Below, in pieces: positions 27,149-33,801 of a stretch of DNA of 34,707 nt (the first letter of the stretch is position 1; every line of letters starts with the position of its first letter). The position numbers were made by a program, and so were the translations under genes. Source of the DNA: a virus; the IMG/VR virus record IMGVR_UViG_3300008110_000193, positions 1-34,707 of that record. The stretch is one strand, 5' to 3'. The notes beneath the pieces are model-generated. The model did not search any database and had not been told where the DNA came from. It worked only from the letters and a program-made list of their open reading frames with translations.

Positions 27149-28049
27149 TTGTATTGCTGTCCTAACTACTTTAGTTGCTCAACCATCATACTCTGATGAT
27201 GTTGTTATTAATCTTAATCAAGATACTGCATATGTTGATGTTCCTGTTACTGTTTCTGAACCAGTTGATGCAACTATTCAAACTAATACTGGTACTCCTG
27301 ATGAAGATTTTATTGATTCTTGGATTGAATTGTGGCAGGGTGAAGTAAGGCTTACATATAATGATGATGGTGCACATTCTGCTACGAATGTTTTAGCATC
27401 TTTCATTAGTATTCCTTTACAAATTGGTGAATATTTTATTCGTGCAACATCATATGCTTATATGTGTTGTCAACAATTACCTACTGGTAGTTATACTTTG
27501 ACTACTAATTTAGTAGTAACAACACCTAGTCCAAGCCCAACTCAATCTTCATCTGAGCCAAGCGTTGAGCCAACTCCTGAGCCTTCTTCTCCTTCTCCGT
27601 CACCGACTGATACTCTTTATCCAACATCATATCCAGAGGTTCCAGAACCTCCAGTTCAAGAGCAACCCGAGCCAAGCCCTGTAGTTTCAGTAGCGTCTTC
27701 AACGCCTGAGCCATCTCCGACTCCAAGTGTTCAAGATACTTTAGAAGCAGTTGTTGATTCGTCACCTACTTCTTTCCCTTCTTCCGAGCCCTCACTATTT
27801 GTTTCTGAATTAGTTCCAAGTCCTGCTCCCACTGACGAAACTCTATTTCAGATTTTATCGCTTGATATATCCCTACCACCAGTTCTTTCAGAAGCAGTGC
27901 AATTAGTATCTGAATCCATAGTTGATTCATTAGAAGTAATCTCCAATCTTGGTTCCGAGTTCACACCAGAAGAACGTGAACAAGCCCAACAAGTTGTATT
28001 GGGTGCAATTATTGTAACACAAATCGCTAGTATAAGGAGAATAAAATGA
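27114..28049 (+). CDS. Secreted protein with PPC-like domain and Pro/Ser linker
   Basis: This 311-aa protein has a signal peptide (~5-25, LLSVICIAVLTTLVAQP, then SYSDD). A beta-sandwich follows (~30-135) with 'LTYNDDGAHS', 'IGEYFIRATS' and 'LPTGSYTLTT', resembling the pre-peptidase C-terminal domain of secreted bacterial proteins. A ~100-residue linker rich in Pro, Ser, Thr and Glu leads to a helical end with a short hydrophobic segment (VVLGAIIVTQIA) and basic tail. The architecture suggests export and attachment to the cell envelope. Its role in the phage cycle (superinfection exclusion, lysis aid) is open. ATG 27114 or 27126 could start it. It overlaps the reversed gene head-to-head. Confidence 0.75.
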   Translation: MVIQMFRLLSVICIAVLTTLVAQPSYSDDVVINLNQDTAYVDVPVTVSEPVDATIQTNTGTPDEDFIDSWIELWQGEVRLTYNDDGAHSATNVLASFISIPLQIGEYFIRATSYAYMCCQQLPTGSYTLTTNLVVTTPSPSPTQSSSEPSVEPTPEPSSPSPSPTDTLYPTSYPEVPEPPVQEQPEPSPVVSVASSTPEPSPTPSVQDTLEAVVDSSPTSFPSSEPSLFVSELVPSPAPTDETLFQILSLDISLPPVLSEAVQLVSESIVDSLEVISNLGSEFTPEEREQAQQVVLGAIIVTQIASIRRIK

Positions 28050-28234
28050 AGCGTGTCTGGAAATATCTTGATGCTTGGGCAGGGGAAGCCTTTACTCTTG
28101 TAGGTTTGGCTATAGCCTGGATAGTTTTACCACCTGGGGGAACTAGGAACATTGTAGGTATCTGTTGTCTTGGTGCTTTTGCTATGTGGACACTATTTAA
28201 AGTAACCCTAGACGCAGACAAAGACAAAGAATAA
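28046..28234 (+). CDS. Two-helix small membrane protein, holin-like
   Basis: This 62-aa protein has two hydrophobic segments (~15-29 AFTLVGLAIAWIVL and ~36-52 NIVGICCLGAFAMWTLF) separated by PPGGTR, with a charged tail ADKDKE. The size and topology fit a second holin or an antiholin. It starts at ATG 28046 behind AAGGAGAA, overlapping the secreted-protein stop (ATGA). It is the last gene of the rightward module; a strong terminator follows. Confidence 0.7.
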   Translation: MKRVWKYLDAWAGEAFTLVGLAIAWIVLPPGGTRNIVGICCLGAFAMWTLFKVTLDADKDKE

Positions 28235-28255
28235 GGGCAAAATTAACCACTTTTA

Positions 28256-28293
28256 GGCAGGTGTGGTACTTCGGTACTACCCCTGCCTTTTTT
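28256..28293 (+). terminator. Rho-independent terminator with UUCG loop
   Basis: A 14-bp stem (28256-28269 with 28274-28287; one mismatch and one G-T wobble) is capped by a C-TTCG-G tetraloop, the very stable UNCG type, and followed by six T at 28288-28293. It ends the rightward late transcripts just before the convergent early operon. It lacks a T run on the other strand, so it looks one-directional. Confidence 0.9.
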
Positions 28294-28294
28294 G

Positions 28295-28465
28295 TTATTT
28301 ATAGGTATTTTTAATTACTTCATCTCTTGTCTTATTTGTCCATTTAGACCAGGCTTTAGCCCAGTTCTTTGGTCTATCTTCAATAGGAAATTTTACAGCC
28401 CACTTATCTCGCATCTCAATATTGCTACTGTAGTTATCATAAATGTAATCGTTACTCCACCACAT
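28295..28465 (-). CDS. Small Trp-rich protein, 56 aa
   Basis: This 56-aa protein is the last gene of the leftward operon. It has six tryptophans and many tyrosines (MWWSNDYIYDNYSS, then KNWAKAWSKWTNKTRDEVI). I choose ATG 28465, which has an AGGGAT ribosome-binding site and overlaps the end of the sigma-like gene. I do not recognise it. The Trp/Lys-rich end could bind nucleic acid or a host protein. Confidence 0.6.
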   Translation of the reverse strand: MWWSNDYIYDNYSSNIEMRDKWAVKFPIEDRPKNWAKAWSKWTNKTRDEVIKNTYK

Positions 28466-29084
28466 TTTTATTATCCCTATCTGTGTATGGTGCTTTACCA
28501 CCAAGTTTACGTATCAATGCATCAATAGCACGAAGTACTTTCATGCGAGCAGTCTTTTCATTTACTTGTAATACTGTTCCTAATTCTTTAGAGTTACGAT
28601 TATTATAGTACCACAAATATAAAATGTTTTGTTGTTCTTCTCTTAGTTTACTGAATGCTCTAGATATATCTGATTGCATAGCAAGAAGATTTCCACCTTC
28701 ACTTGGTGCAAAGGTTGACCTACCACTGTTGCTATGGTCTGTTGTGTTTACTACTTGTAAATCACCTGCAAGAACACTAGGTAATAGTTCTTCAACAATA
28801 TCTCTACGATAATAGAATAAATCTGATACTTCGTATCCTATTGTTTTTGCTTTTTCTGAAACACAAAACTTTCTTGAAGCATTATGTAATGCTCTAGCAA
28901 ATAGTTTTGTTGATTCTTTTTTATCTTCTAAGTTATGCCATTCTTCTAGTTTATTTGGATGAGTAATAAACCATAACCAAAGTTCTTGAACAATGTCTTC
29001 TTTAGGAACCATTGGAAACTCACGATGTTTTTGTGAAGCAATCGTATGTACCATGCTTCCATATTCTGTTACGTAATCTACCAT
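28452..29084 (-). CDS. Sigma-factor-like transcription regulator
   Basis: This 210-aa protein has the layout of a reduced sigma-70-type factor. Residues ~10-80 resemble region 2 (VPKEDIVQELWLWFITHPNK, then basic FARALHNASRKFC). Residues ~140-195 form a region 4-type helix-turn-helix (LREEQQNILYLWYYNNRNSK, ELGTVLQVNEKTARMKVLRA). A low-complexity link lies between. As a late gene of the early operon it could direct host RNA polymerase to the phage late promoter. It starts at ATG 29084 and overlaps the previous stop by 7 bases. Alternatively it is only a region 4 DNA-binding protein. Confidence 0.75.
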   Translation of the reverse strand: MVDYVTEYGSMVHTIASQKHREFPMVPKEDIVQELWLWFITHPNKLEEWHNLEDKKESTKLFARALHNASRKFCVSEKAKTIGYEVSDLFYYRRDIVEELLPSVLAGDLQVVNTTDHSNSGRSTFAPSEGGNLLAMQSDISRAFSKLREEQQNILYLWYYNNRNSKELGTVLQVNEKTARMKVLRAIDALIRKLGGKAPYTDRDNKNVVE

Positions 29085-29833
29085 TTATATGTTTTACCTT
29101 CTACTACGAATGAGTTACCTATCATCGGTACTGGCACTGGTGTTACTTTACCTCTATCAATGTAAAGCAAACCAAAACCTGACTGCCAGTTGGCACTGCC
29201 ACCTTTTAGGTAAGTTGCTTGTTTTAAATCCATAATGTTTCCAACTTCAAAACCATAAAGCGATGAAGTATATCGCCCATTAAATGATGTATTGGTATGG
29301 ATTAATCCTTGTTTATGTGTATGTCCACAGACCACTGACATGCCAATCTTTTTGGCTAATGCCATCGCTGTACCACCTGCGTAGCGTGAAGTTGAACCTT
29401 CATCACCGTGACCCATAACCCAACCTGGAGCAAACTCCCAAAGTTTATTATGGTATGTGATACCTAGTTCACGATATCCTAAAAGTTTTTCATATTTTAA
29501 ATCTCTAAGTGTTGCTAATGCTGGTGCATCACGCTCAATGTAGCGTTGTATTCTGTCACCATGATTACTTCTCATTAAATGAAATGGGCTATCACCTATT
29601 ACTTTACGAAACTTGCCCATGATACGTGTAGTTTCATCTAAATCTCTTTGTAAATTAGAATGTTCTGCAACATATCCTTTAGACCATCTTGCTGGTGCTA
29701 AACAATCTGCTTCATCACCAACGCAGAACAATTCATCTGGTTGATAATCTTTAACAAATCTTATCGTTGCATCTATTGCTTTCTTATTATGCAAAGGTAT
29801 TTGCATATCAGATAAAACTACTATTCGTTTCAT
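29078..29833 (-). CDS. Calcineurin-like metallophosphoesterase
   Basis: This 251-aa protein has the five motifs of the two-metal phosphoesterase fold: LSDMQIP (D9, Q11), CVGDEAD (D40), RSNHGDR (N90, H91), MGHGDE (H142) and VCGHTHK (H171, H173). The usual first motif DxH is DxQ here, a known variation. Family members cleave phosphomonoesters, cyclic nucleotides or nucleic acids; the target is not evident. I choose ATG 29833, which overlaps the previous stop (ATGA), over ATG 29848. Confidence 0.88.
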   Translation of the reverse strand: MKRIVVLSDMQIPLHNKKAIDATIRFVKDYQPDELFCVGDEADCLAPARWSKGYVAEHSNLQRDLDETTRIMGKFRKVIGDSPFHLMRSNHGDRIQRYIERDAPALATLRDLKYEKLLGYRELGITYHNKLWEFAPGWVMGHGDEGSTSRYAGGTAMALAKKIGMSVVCGHTHKQGLIHTNTSFNGRYTSSLYGFEVGNIMDLKQATYLKGGSANWQSGFGLLYIDRGKVTPVPVPMIGNSFVVEGKTYKW

Positions 29834-30129
29834 TGTTTTGCTTCCCATTGGTCATCTAGTACCATCATAGCGATGATAGCGTAGTTTGCTATATCCATAA
29901 AAGAATCTCTTAATGATTCGTTTTCTGGTGTTGCACCTGTCTCTATCAAGTTATTGATACGAGCAAGTTTGTCAAACATTCTTACACGTAAACCATTCAA
30001 TGGTCCACCTGGTGCAAGAGAAATATTCTTTGGACCATAGTCTTTTTGTTTCTTAATTAATAGTTCTGCTAACCCATCTGTATGGTTGTAAACTATTGTT
30101 GAGAATCTTATTTCTTCTTCAGAGTTCAT
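29830..30129 (-). CDS. DUF1599 / nucleotide-modification-associated protein
   Basis: This 99-aa helical protein has KKQKDYGPKNISLAPGGPLN, GLRVRMFDKLARINNLI and SLRDSFMDIANYAIIAMMVL, the DUF1599 (Nmad1) pattern. That family is linked by comparative genomics to nucleotide or DNA modification, and is distantly like MazG-type pyrophosphatases (the D-IANY-I end). No modifying enzyme other than the two glycosyltransferases is seen nearby. ATG 30129 is preferred for its GGAAAGG ribosome-binding site and ATGA overlap. Confidence 0.82.
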   Translation of the reverse strand: MNSEEEIRFSTIVYNHTDGLAELLIKKQKDYGPKNISLAPGGPLNGLRVRMFDKLARINNLIETGATPENESLRDSFMDIANYAIIAMMVLDDQWEAKQ

Positions 30130-30740
30130 GCTGCTACCTTTCCTTCGAACCATTCTGAACCTTGTTTAGTAAACAAACTATTCACATCTTCTCCTTCAGG
30201 GATTGAGATTGGGATGACTCCTGGTACTCGCCTAGATAAATCTTTGGTGAACTCTTTACCAGCAGGGTCTCCATCAGCGAAGACATAAATCCTTTGAAAG
30301 TCGGAGAGTATTCTGTAGTGGTGACTCTTAATATTTTTAACCCCAGGTACCCCAACTGCAGGGATACCAAGTTTGCTAAGTGTAATTGTGTCGATTTCAC
30401 CTTCACAAACAGCAATCCAATCAGTGGCTTTGAAGTAGGAACACACATTATATAAGCGTGTTTCGGACCCTGGTAGACCCAAATATTTAGGTTCTTCGTG
30501 GTTGATTGCTCTGAATCTGATGTCCACCACACCTGCTGGAGATATATATGGGATTGCAAGTCGTCCTTCATATTGTTCATGCCCCACGATTGGTTCTGAT
30601 ACTACTCCCAGTTGAAAATTCCGAGCGTCTTCCAGAGATAATCCCCTGCTTGCTAGATAATTTTCTGCTAAGTGTATTGATTTTTGGTAATGGAATGTTG
30701 CTTGTTCCAATAATTTCTTCTGCTCTTGACTTTGCTTCAC
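30126..30740 (-). CDS. Primase TOPRIM subunit
   Basis: This 204-aa protein starts with a helical part typical of DnaG after the zinc domain (HLAENYLASRGLSLEDARNF, then QLGVVSEP). A TOPRIM catalytic domain follows, with VCEGEIDTITLSKLG (E113) and YVFADGDPAGKEF (D156, D158). With the zinc ORF upstream it makes a complete primase core for RNA primer synthesis. It starts at GTG 30740, inside the zinc ORF and one frame over, with AGGAGTAGGA just upstream. The C-terminal helicase-binding part of DnaG is absent. Confidence 0.88.
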   Translation of the reverse strand: MKQSQEQKKLLEQATFHYQKSIHLAENYLASRGLSLEDARNFQLGVVSEPIVGHEQYEGRLAIPYISPAGVVDIRFRAINHEEPKYLGLPGSETRLYNVCSYFKATDWIAVCEGEIDTITLSKLGIPAVGVPGVKNIKSHHYRILSDFQRIYVFADGDPAGKEFTKDLSRRVPGVIPISIPEGEDVNSLFTKQGSEWFEGKVAA

Positions 30741-30951
30741 GGAATCCTACTCCTTCTTGAATCATTATTATTTTATACACATCACCTACTGTATCACAAG
30801 CGAAACAATTAAACACGTTAATGTCGTGGTTAACTGCTGCACTTGCGTGCTTGTCACCATGAAAAGGACAGTTTATTTTTTTCCATCCTTTACCACTTGG
30901 TACACGTTTTGCACCATAGTGTTCAAGCAATCTTCCTATAGGTGATGTCAC
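30577..30951 (-). CDS. Primase zinc-binding subunit
   Basis: This 124-aa protein has a CHC2 zinc ribbon, C28-x2-H31-x17-C49-x2-C52 (INCPFHGDKHAS ... VFNCFACDTVGD), then IMIQEGVGFREAKSRAEEI as in DnaG. The last ~45 residues look unlike DnaG, as if the reading frame had left the ancestral one. The catalytic part lies in the overlapping ORF at 30126-30740. It starts at GTG 30951, sharing a base with the upstream stop (TAGTG), behind AGGA. Confidence 0.85.
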   Translation of the reverse strand: MTSPIGRLLEHYGAKRVPSGKGWKKINCPFHGDKHASAAVNHDINVFNCFACDTVGDVYKIIMIQEGVGFREAKSRAEEIIGTSNIPLPKINTLSRKLSSKQGIISGRRSEFSTGSSIRTNRGA

Positions 30952-31289
30952 TAGTATCCTGCTTTTTTTAGTAGTTCAACATAAATACTTAATGGCATTG
31001 TTGCATACCAGTCTGCTGGATTTGATTTGCCACGCCGTTTATGTACAACTGTTCCTGTCTCTGCTTTAGCGTTTTTTATTTCAACGATTAACTCTTCGGT
31101 CCAGCCCGCCAAGTCTTTCGCCTTGTGGTCTTTGATTTCAAAACAAACGTTAGGTACTCCAGCCACATCGCCCCTATCTTGCGAATTGCCTGCCAGTCTT
31201 CTCTCTGCATGTTTCCATCCTTCTTTCCTTAAGTATTTAACTACGTCTAGTTCTGCTTTAGAACCTTTGCGTTTACTAGGTGTACTCAT
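30951..31289 (-). CDS. Holliday-junction resolvase-type endonuclease
   Basis: This 112-aa PD-(D/E)xK nuclease of the archaeal-Hjc-like kind is common in actinophages. Visible residues are E13 in GSKAELDVVKYL, D41 in QDRGDVAGVPN, and E51-x-K53 in CFEIKDHKA. A conserved VVHKRRGKSNPADWY follows. It probably resolves branched replication or recombination intermediates before packaging. It starts at ATG 31289 behind AAGGTAATT. Confidence 0.85.
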   Translation of the reverse strand: MSTPSKRKGSKAELDVVKYLRKEGWKHAERRLAGNSQDRGDVAGVPNVCFEIKDHKAKDLAGWTEELIVEIKNAKAETGTVVHKRRGKSNPADWYATMPLSIYVELLKKAGY

Positions 31290-31291
31290 AA

Positions 31292-31825
31292 TTACCTTGT
31301 CTGCTTGTGTGTAATAAATGGTGGTGCTGTGTAGATATTATTTTTTGTTGCAATCTGCATGGCTTGTCGCCATGTTGCACCAGCATGTAACGCACCTATT
31401 GCATATGGTGAACCTGAACCTATGCCGTAGATACCATCGTCTCTTAACAACACAGATAGTGTGTCATCTATTTCAAATATAGTTCCACCTAATGCTACTA
31501 AGAATATAAAATCTGGGTCTTCTGATTCTTTATCAGGTGTGTAACCATTAACTGCAAGTGTTGCTCTTATCGATGGCACAACATCAGCAATCATGTAGTG
31601 ATATAAATCTTTGTATGCTGTTGGTGGTGGTGTTGGTGGTCTCCAAACGTGTTGAACTATGTCGCAAGGTTGAGTGGTTCCTGCACCTGCAATAAGAAAC
31701 TTTCCACGTTTACTTATCTTTGCCATAGTGGAATGAGTGTATGTTCTTCCACTGTCGTCAGTGATTCTTGAGTCAGCAATAAGCAAACAGTGGTCTTTGT
31801 TTTGTATACCTATAATTGTTGTCAA
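31292..31825 (-). CDS. HslV/proteasome-like Ntn hydrolase
   Basis: This 177-aa protein begins with the start Met directly followed by Thr (MTTIIGIQ), so Met removal exposes the nucleophilic Thr1. Counting from that Thr, D17 (IADSR), K35 (MAKI) and IAGAGTTQ match the active-site residues and Gly loop of the HslV/proteasome beta fold. GIGSGSPYAIGAL and NNIYTAPPF match its C-terminal half. No ATPase partner of ClpY/HslU type is encoded. The start is TTG 31825 behind GGAGAG, sharing bases with the preceding micro-gene's stop (TTGA). The substrate is unknown; it may trim a phage protein or remodel host proteins. Confidence 0.85.
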   Translation of the reverse strand: MTTIIGIQNKDHCLLIADSRITDDSGRTYTHSTMAKISKRGKFLIAGAGTTQPCDIVQHVWRPPTPPPTAYKDLYHYMIADVVPSIRATLAVNGYTPDKESEDPDFIFLVALGGTIFEIDDTLSVLLRDDGIYGIGSGSPYAIGALHAGATWRQAMQIATKNNIYTAPPFITHKQTR

Positions 31826-31917
31826 GGTTTCTCTCCAATGTTTGATTCGTTATTGCAAGTGCAATACCATGTTGATAAACATATAGGGCATTCTTCTTTG
31901 TTAATGCTTGTATTCAT
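31822..31917 (-). CDS. Cys-rich micro-protein, zinc-knuckle-like, 31 aa
   Basis: This 31-aa ORF reads MNTSINKEECPICLSTWYCT and continues to a basic end. Its four cysteines (C10, C13, C19, C21) could form one metal-binding knuckle. It starts at ATG 31917 inside the preceding membrane micro-gene in another frame. Its stop overlaps the TTG of the Ntn hydrolase (TTGA), which argues for a real coupled gene. The ribosome-binding site is weak. No family is recognised. Confidence 0.55.
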   Translation of the reverse strand: MNTSINKEECPICLSTWYCTCNNESNIGEKP

Positions 31918-31969
31918 TATATAAGACGAACCCTACAAGTCCTATTAATACTAGTGCAAAAATTATCAT
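31901..31969 (-). CDS. Single-helix membrane micro-protein, 22 aa
   Basis: This 22-aa ORF is almost wholly one membrane helix (MIIFALVLIGLVGFVLY) with a short polar tail NEYKH. ATG 31969 shares bases with the ATPase stop (ATGA) and has GAGGGAC upstream at good distance. It could be an inner-membrane anchor, a toxin-like or regulatory peptide. It is too short for family recognition; the coupling and ribosome-binding site are the support. Confidence 0.55.
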   Translation of the reverse strand: MIIFALVLIGLVGFVLYNEYKH

Positions 31970-32751
31970 TGTCCCTCTCTTAAGTCTGCTATGTACATAT
32001 ACTCTGGCGAGAAGGAAAGATAAACTGCTTCTTCTCCACTAGCATTTGCTTTGCCGTATCTGTTCTTCACTGGTGCTACAGCAAGTAAACCATTATCAAG
32101 TTGTGCCATTGTACAAATCAAGGCTGGTAGTTGTGATACTTTACCTTGAATACTTGCACGTGGTGGACAAGGTTTACCATCGAATGCTTCAGATGTGTGA
32201 TGCAGAATTAATATGGCAGAGTTTGTATCTCTTGCAAGATACTTAACTTCTTTCATAACTGAACGCATACCTGACCATTCTTCTCCACCACCATCAGTAA
32301 TGTCGATAAGATTATCAAGCACTATGAGGTGTGGATTTTCACCATGAAGTTCTTCGAACGCTAATACTTCTTCATCAATATCGTTCAAGGTTGGTGCTGC
32401 ATCAAATGACCACTTGATGTGGTTAGTTGGTGCTAATGCATCCTTTGCTTGTTCAATGTCGTGTTTAAGTATTTGTTCTGCTTCTTCTTGGCTTTTACCT
32501 GTAATCATTGAGAACAAACGCATACTCATTGTGTGTGCACCTGTGTCTGCTGATACGTATAGTGTTGGAACATTTGTTCTCAAGGCTATTGCTAAGGCTA
32601 GTGTTGATTTACCTGTTCCTGGTGGTCCAGCGAACATCGACACTTCACTTCGTCTTAATGCAATCTTTGATACATCAAATGTCCTGAAGACAGGTGGCAG
32701 TGGTTCGCCACCTGATTCAGTTTTACCTATTGTTCTGACTAATGTCTTCAT
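31966..32751 (-). CDS. RecA/DnaB-like ATPase (putative helicase)
   Basis: This 261-aa RecA-fold ATPase has Walker A GPPGTGKST (42-50), TLYVSADTGAHTMSMRLFSM (a RecA/DnaB-type motif), Walker B LIVLDN (~142-147), and AILILHHTSE with two histidines (184-185). The end has a NRYGKANASGEEAVYLSF segment. It probably works with the primase as the replicative helicase or as a recombination ATPase; the lack of a DnaB N-domain fits phage-type proteins. It starts at ATG 32751 overlapping the previous stop (ATGA). Confidence 0.85.
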   Translation of the reverse strand: MKTLVRTIGKTESGGEPLPPVFRTFDVSKIALRRSEVSMFAGPPGTGKSTLALAIALRTNVPTLYVSADTGAHTMSMRLFSMITGKSQEEAEQILKHDIEQAKDALAPTNHIKWSFDAAPTLNDIDEEVLAFEELHGENPHLIVLDNLIDITDGGGEEWSGMRSVMKEVKYLARDTNSAILILHHTSEAFDGKPCPPRASIQGKVSQLPALICTMAQLDNGLLAVAPVKNRYGKANASGEEAVYLSFSPEYMYIADLREGQ

Positions 32752-33143
32752 GCGTTAATTGGTTTGCACTTGTCAGGGGCATTCATTGGTGCAGTACATG
32801 CCCAGAATTGTTTACCTGCACGTGGTCCTTGTTTTGCTGTACGCAACACCATCGCACCATGTGTACAAGTTGGTGCTGGTGCACTACCTTGTGCTGGTTG
32901 TTGTGGTGGTGGTACTGGAGCAAACGCAGGTTTAGCACCTAGTGTATTAGTTACGTATTCCAGATTCTTTTCAACATCTGGACCAATCATTACGTCTTCT
33001 AATGCACCAACAACTGTTGCCACATTACCTACAACAGCATCACTAATTCGTTTAGTGAATGTATCCCATTCATCACCACGAATAGTAATGATTGTTCCTT
33101 TTGGTGTCTTAACGTTCGCTACAAACGCTGACTCATTTGACAC
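32748..33143 (-). CDS. Zinc-ribbon DNA-binding-type protein
   Basis: This 131-aa protein has an N-terminal alpha/beta part (~8-70, SAFVANVKTPKGTIITIRGD) and a Pro/Ala-rich linker. A C-terminal zinc ribbon follows with C93-x-H95 ... C116 ... C126 (CTHGAMVLRT, GKQFWACTAP, DKCKPI). This is a GRF/topoisomerase-like pattern that I know from actinophage replication genes. It may bind single-stranded DNA or recruit the neighbouring ATPase or nuclease. It starts at GTG 33143 behind AGGAG. Confidence 0.8.
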   Translation of the reverse strand: MSNESAFVANVKTPKGTIITIRGDEWDTFTKRISDAVVGNVATVVGALEDVMIGPDVEKNLEYVTNTLGAKPAFAPVPPPQQPAQGSAPAPTCTHGAMVLRTAKQGPRAGKQFWACTAPMNAPDKCKPINA

Positions 33144-33801
33144 TGATTTCTCCTAACTGTTCGGAATTGTTTCCGTTCTTCCAGTAACAGAAGTCTATTA
33201 CTGAGCACATCTTACAACCATCAAAGTTAGGCAAGAAGATTTTTTCTTTTCTTGCTTTCTCAAAGAGGGCGACAAGTTCATCTAGTTTTTGTAGAGTCAT
33301 TGACTCTAGGTTTACTGGTGGCGTGGTTGTGCCTTGCCTTGCCATCCAGTAAGTTCCCCAACTTGGACGAACTCCTATAGCACGTTCCATCATACATGCG
33401 TAGATGGATAACTGTAGGTCTGATTGTGGTGAACGCATCCCTGTTTTTAAATCTAGGATTACTAGTTCACCATCTGGTGTTACGAACACTCGGTCTACTC
33501 CACCTTGCATCCATATGCCACCTGTTTTTATTTCAAGTTTCATTTCAATTGCTGGTTGTCTTTCAGGTGTTGTCCATAGTTTCCAACCTGAACCTTCACG
33601 CCAGTTAATCCAAGACTCAACAAACTTTTGACCATTCTCAAACCACCATGTTGCGTTCTCACCATCAGGGTTTGCTTTAGTTGTTCTAACTGATTGTCTA
33701 AGGTCAGAAAGATTATATGAATCACCATGCAGTTGTTTAATTTCTTCAACGCCTATGGTCCATGCGTCTTCCCAGAACTCTTTCGCTGTTCTTTTAATCA
33801 T
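33133..33801 (-). CDS. RecB/Cas4-like nuclease, C-terminal part
   Basis: This 222-aa protein carries the catalytic core of a PD-(D/E)xK exonuclease of the RecB/Cas4 type: MQGGVDRVF (D103), GELVILDLKTG (D117-x-K119), and the QLSIYA motif (Q130, Y134). It ends in three cysteines (C196, C199, C205) of an Fe-S cluster. The first cysteine and the N-terminal GxxxH motif of the family are missing here and appear in the 67-aa ORF at 34282-34485. The start ATG 33801 overlaps the interposed gene by 8 bases. It likely processes DNA ends in replication or recombination. Confidence 0.85.
   Translation of the reverse strand: MIKRTAKEFWEDAWTIGVEEIKQLHGDSYNLSDLRQSVRTTKANPDGENATWWFENGQKFVESWINWREGSGWKLWTTPERQPAIEMKLEIKTGGIWMQGGVDRVFVTPDGELVILDLKTGMRSPQSDLQLSIYACMMERAIGVRPSWGTYWMARQGTTTPPVNLESMTLQKLDELVALFEKARKEKIFLPNFDGCKMCSVIDFCYWKNGNNSEQLGEISVK

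Noticed and set aside
31878-31891. Short ORF starting at the ATG read leftwards from 31891
   Set aside because: Only about 13 codons, without a ribosome-binding site; the Cys-rich ORF in another frame fits the flanking overlaps better.
32764-33156. 130-aa forward ORF opposite the zinc-ribbon gene
   Set aside because: The opposite strand shows a recognisable zinc-ribbon protein with coupled start and stop, so this is a shadow.
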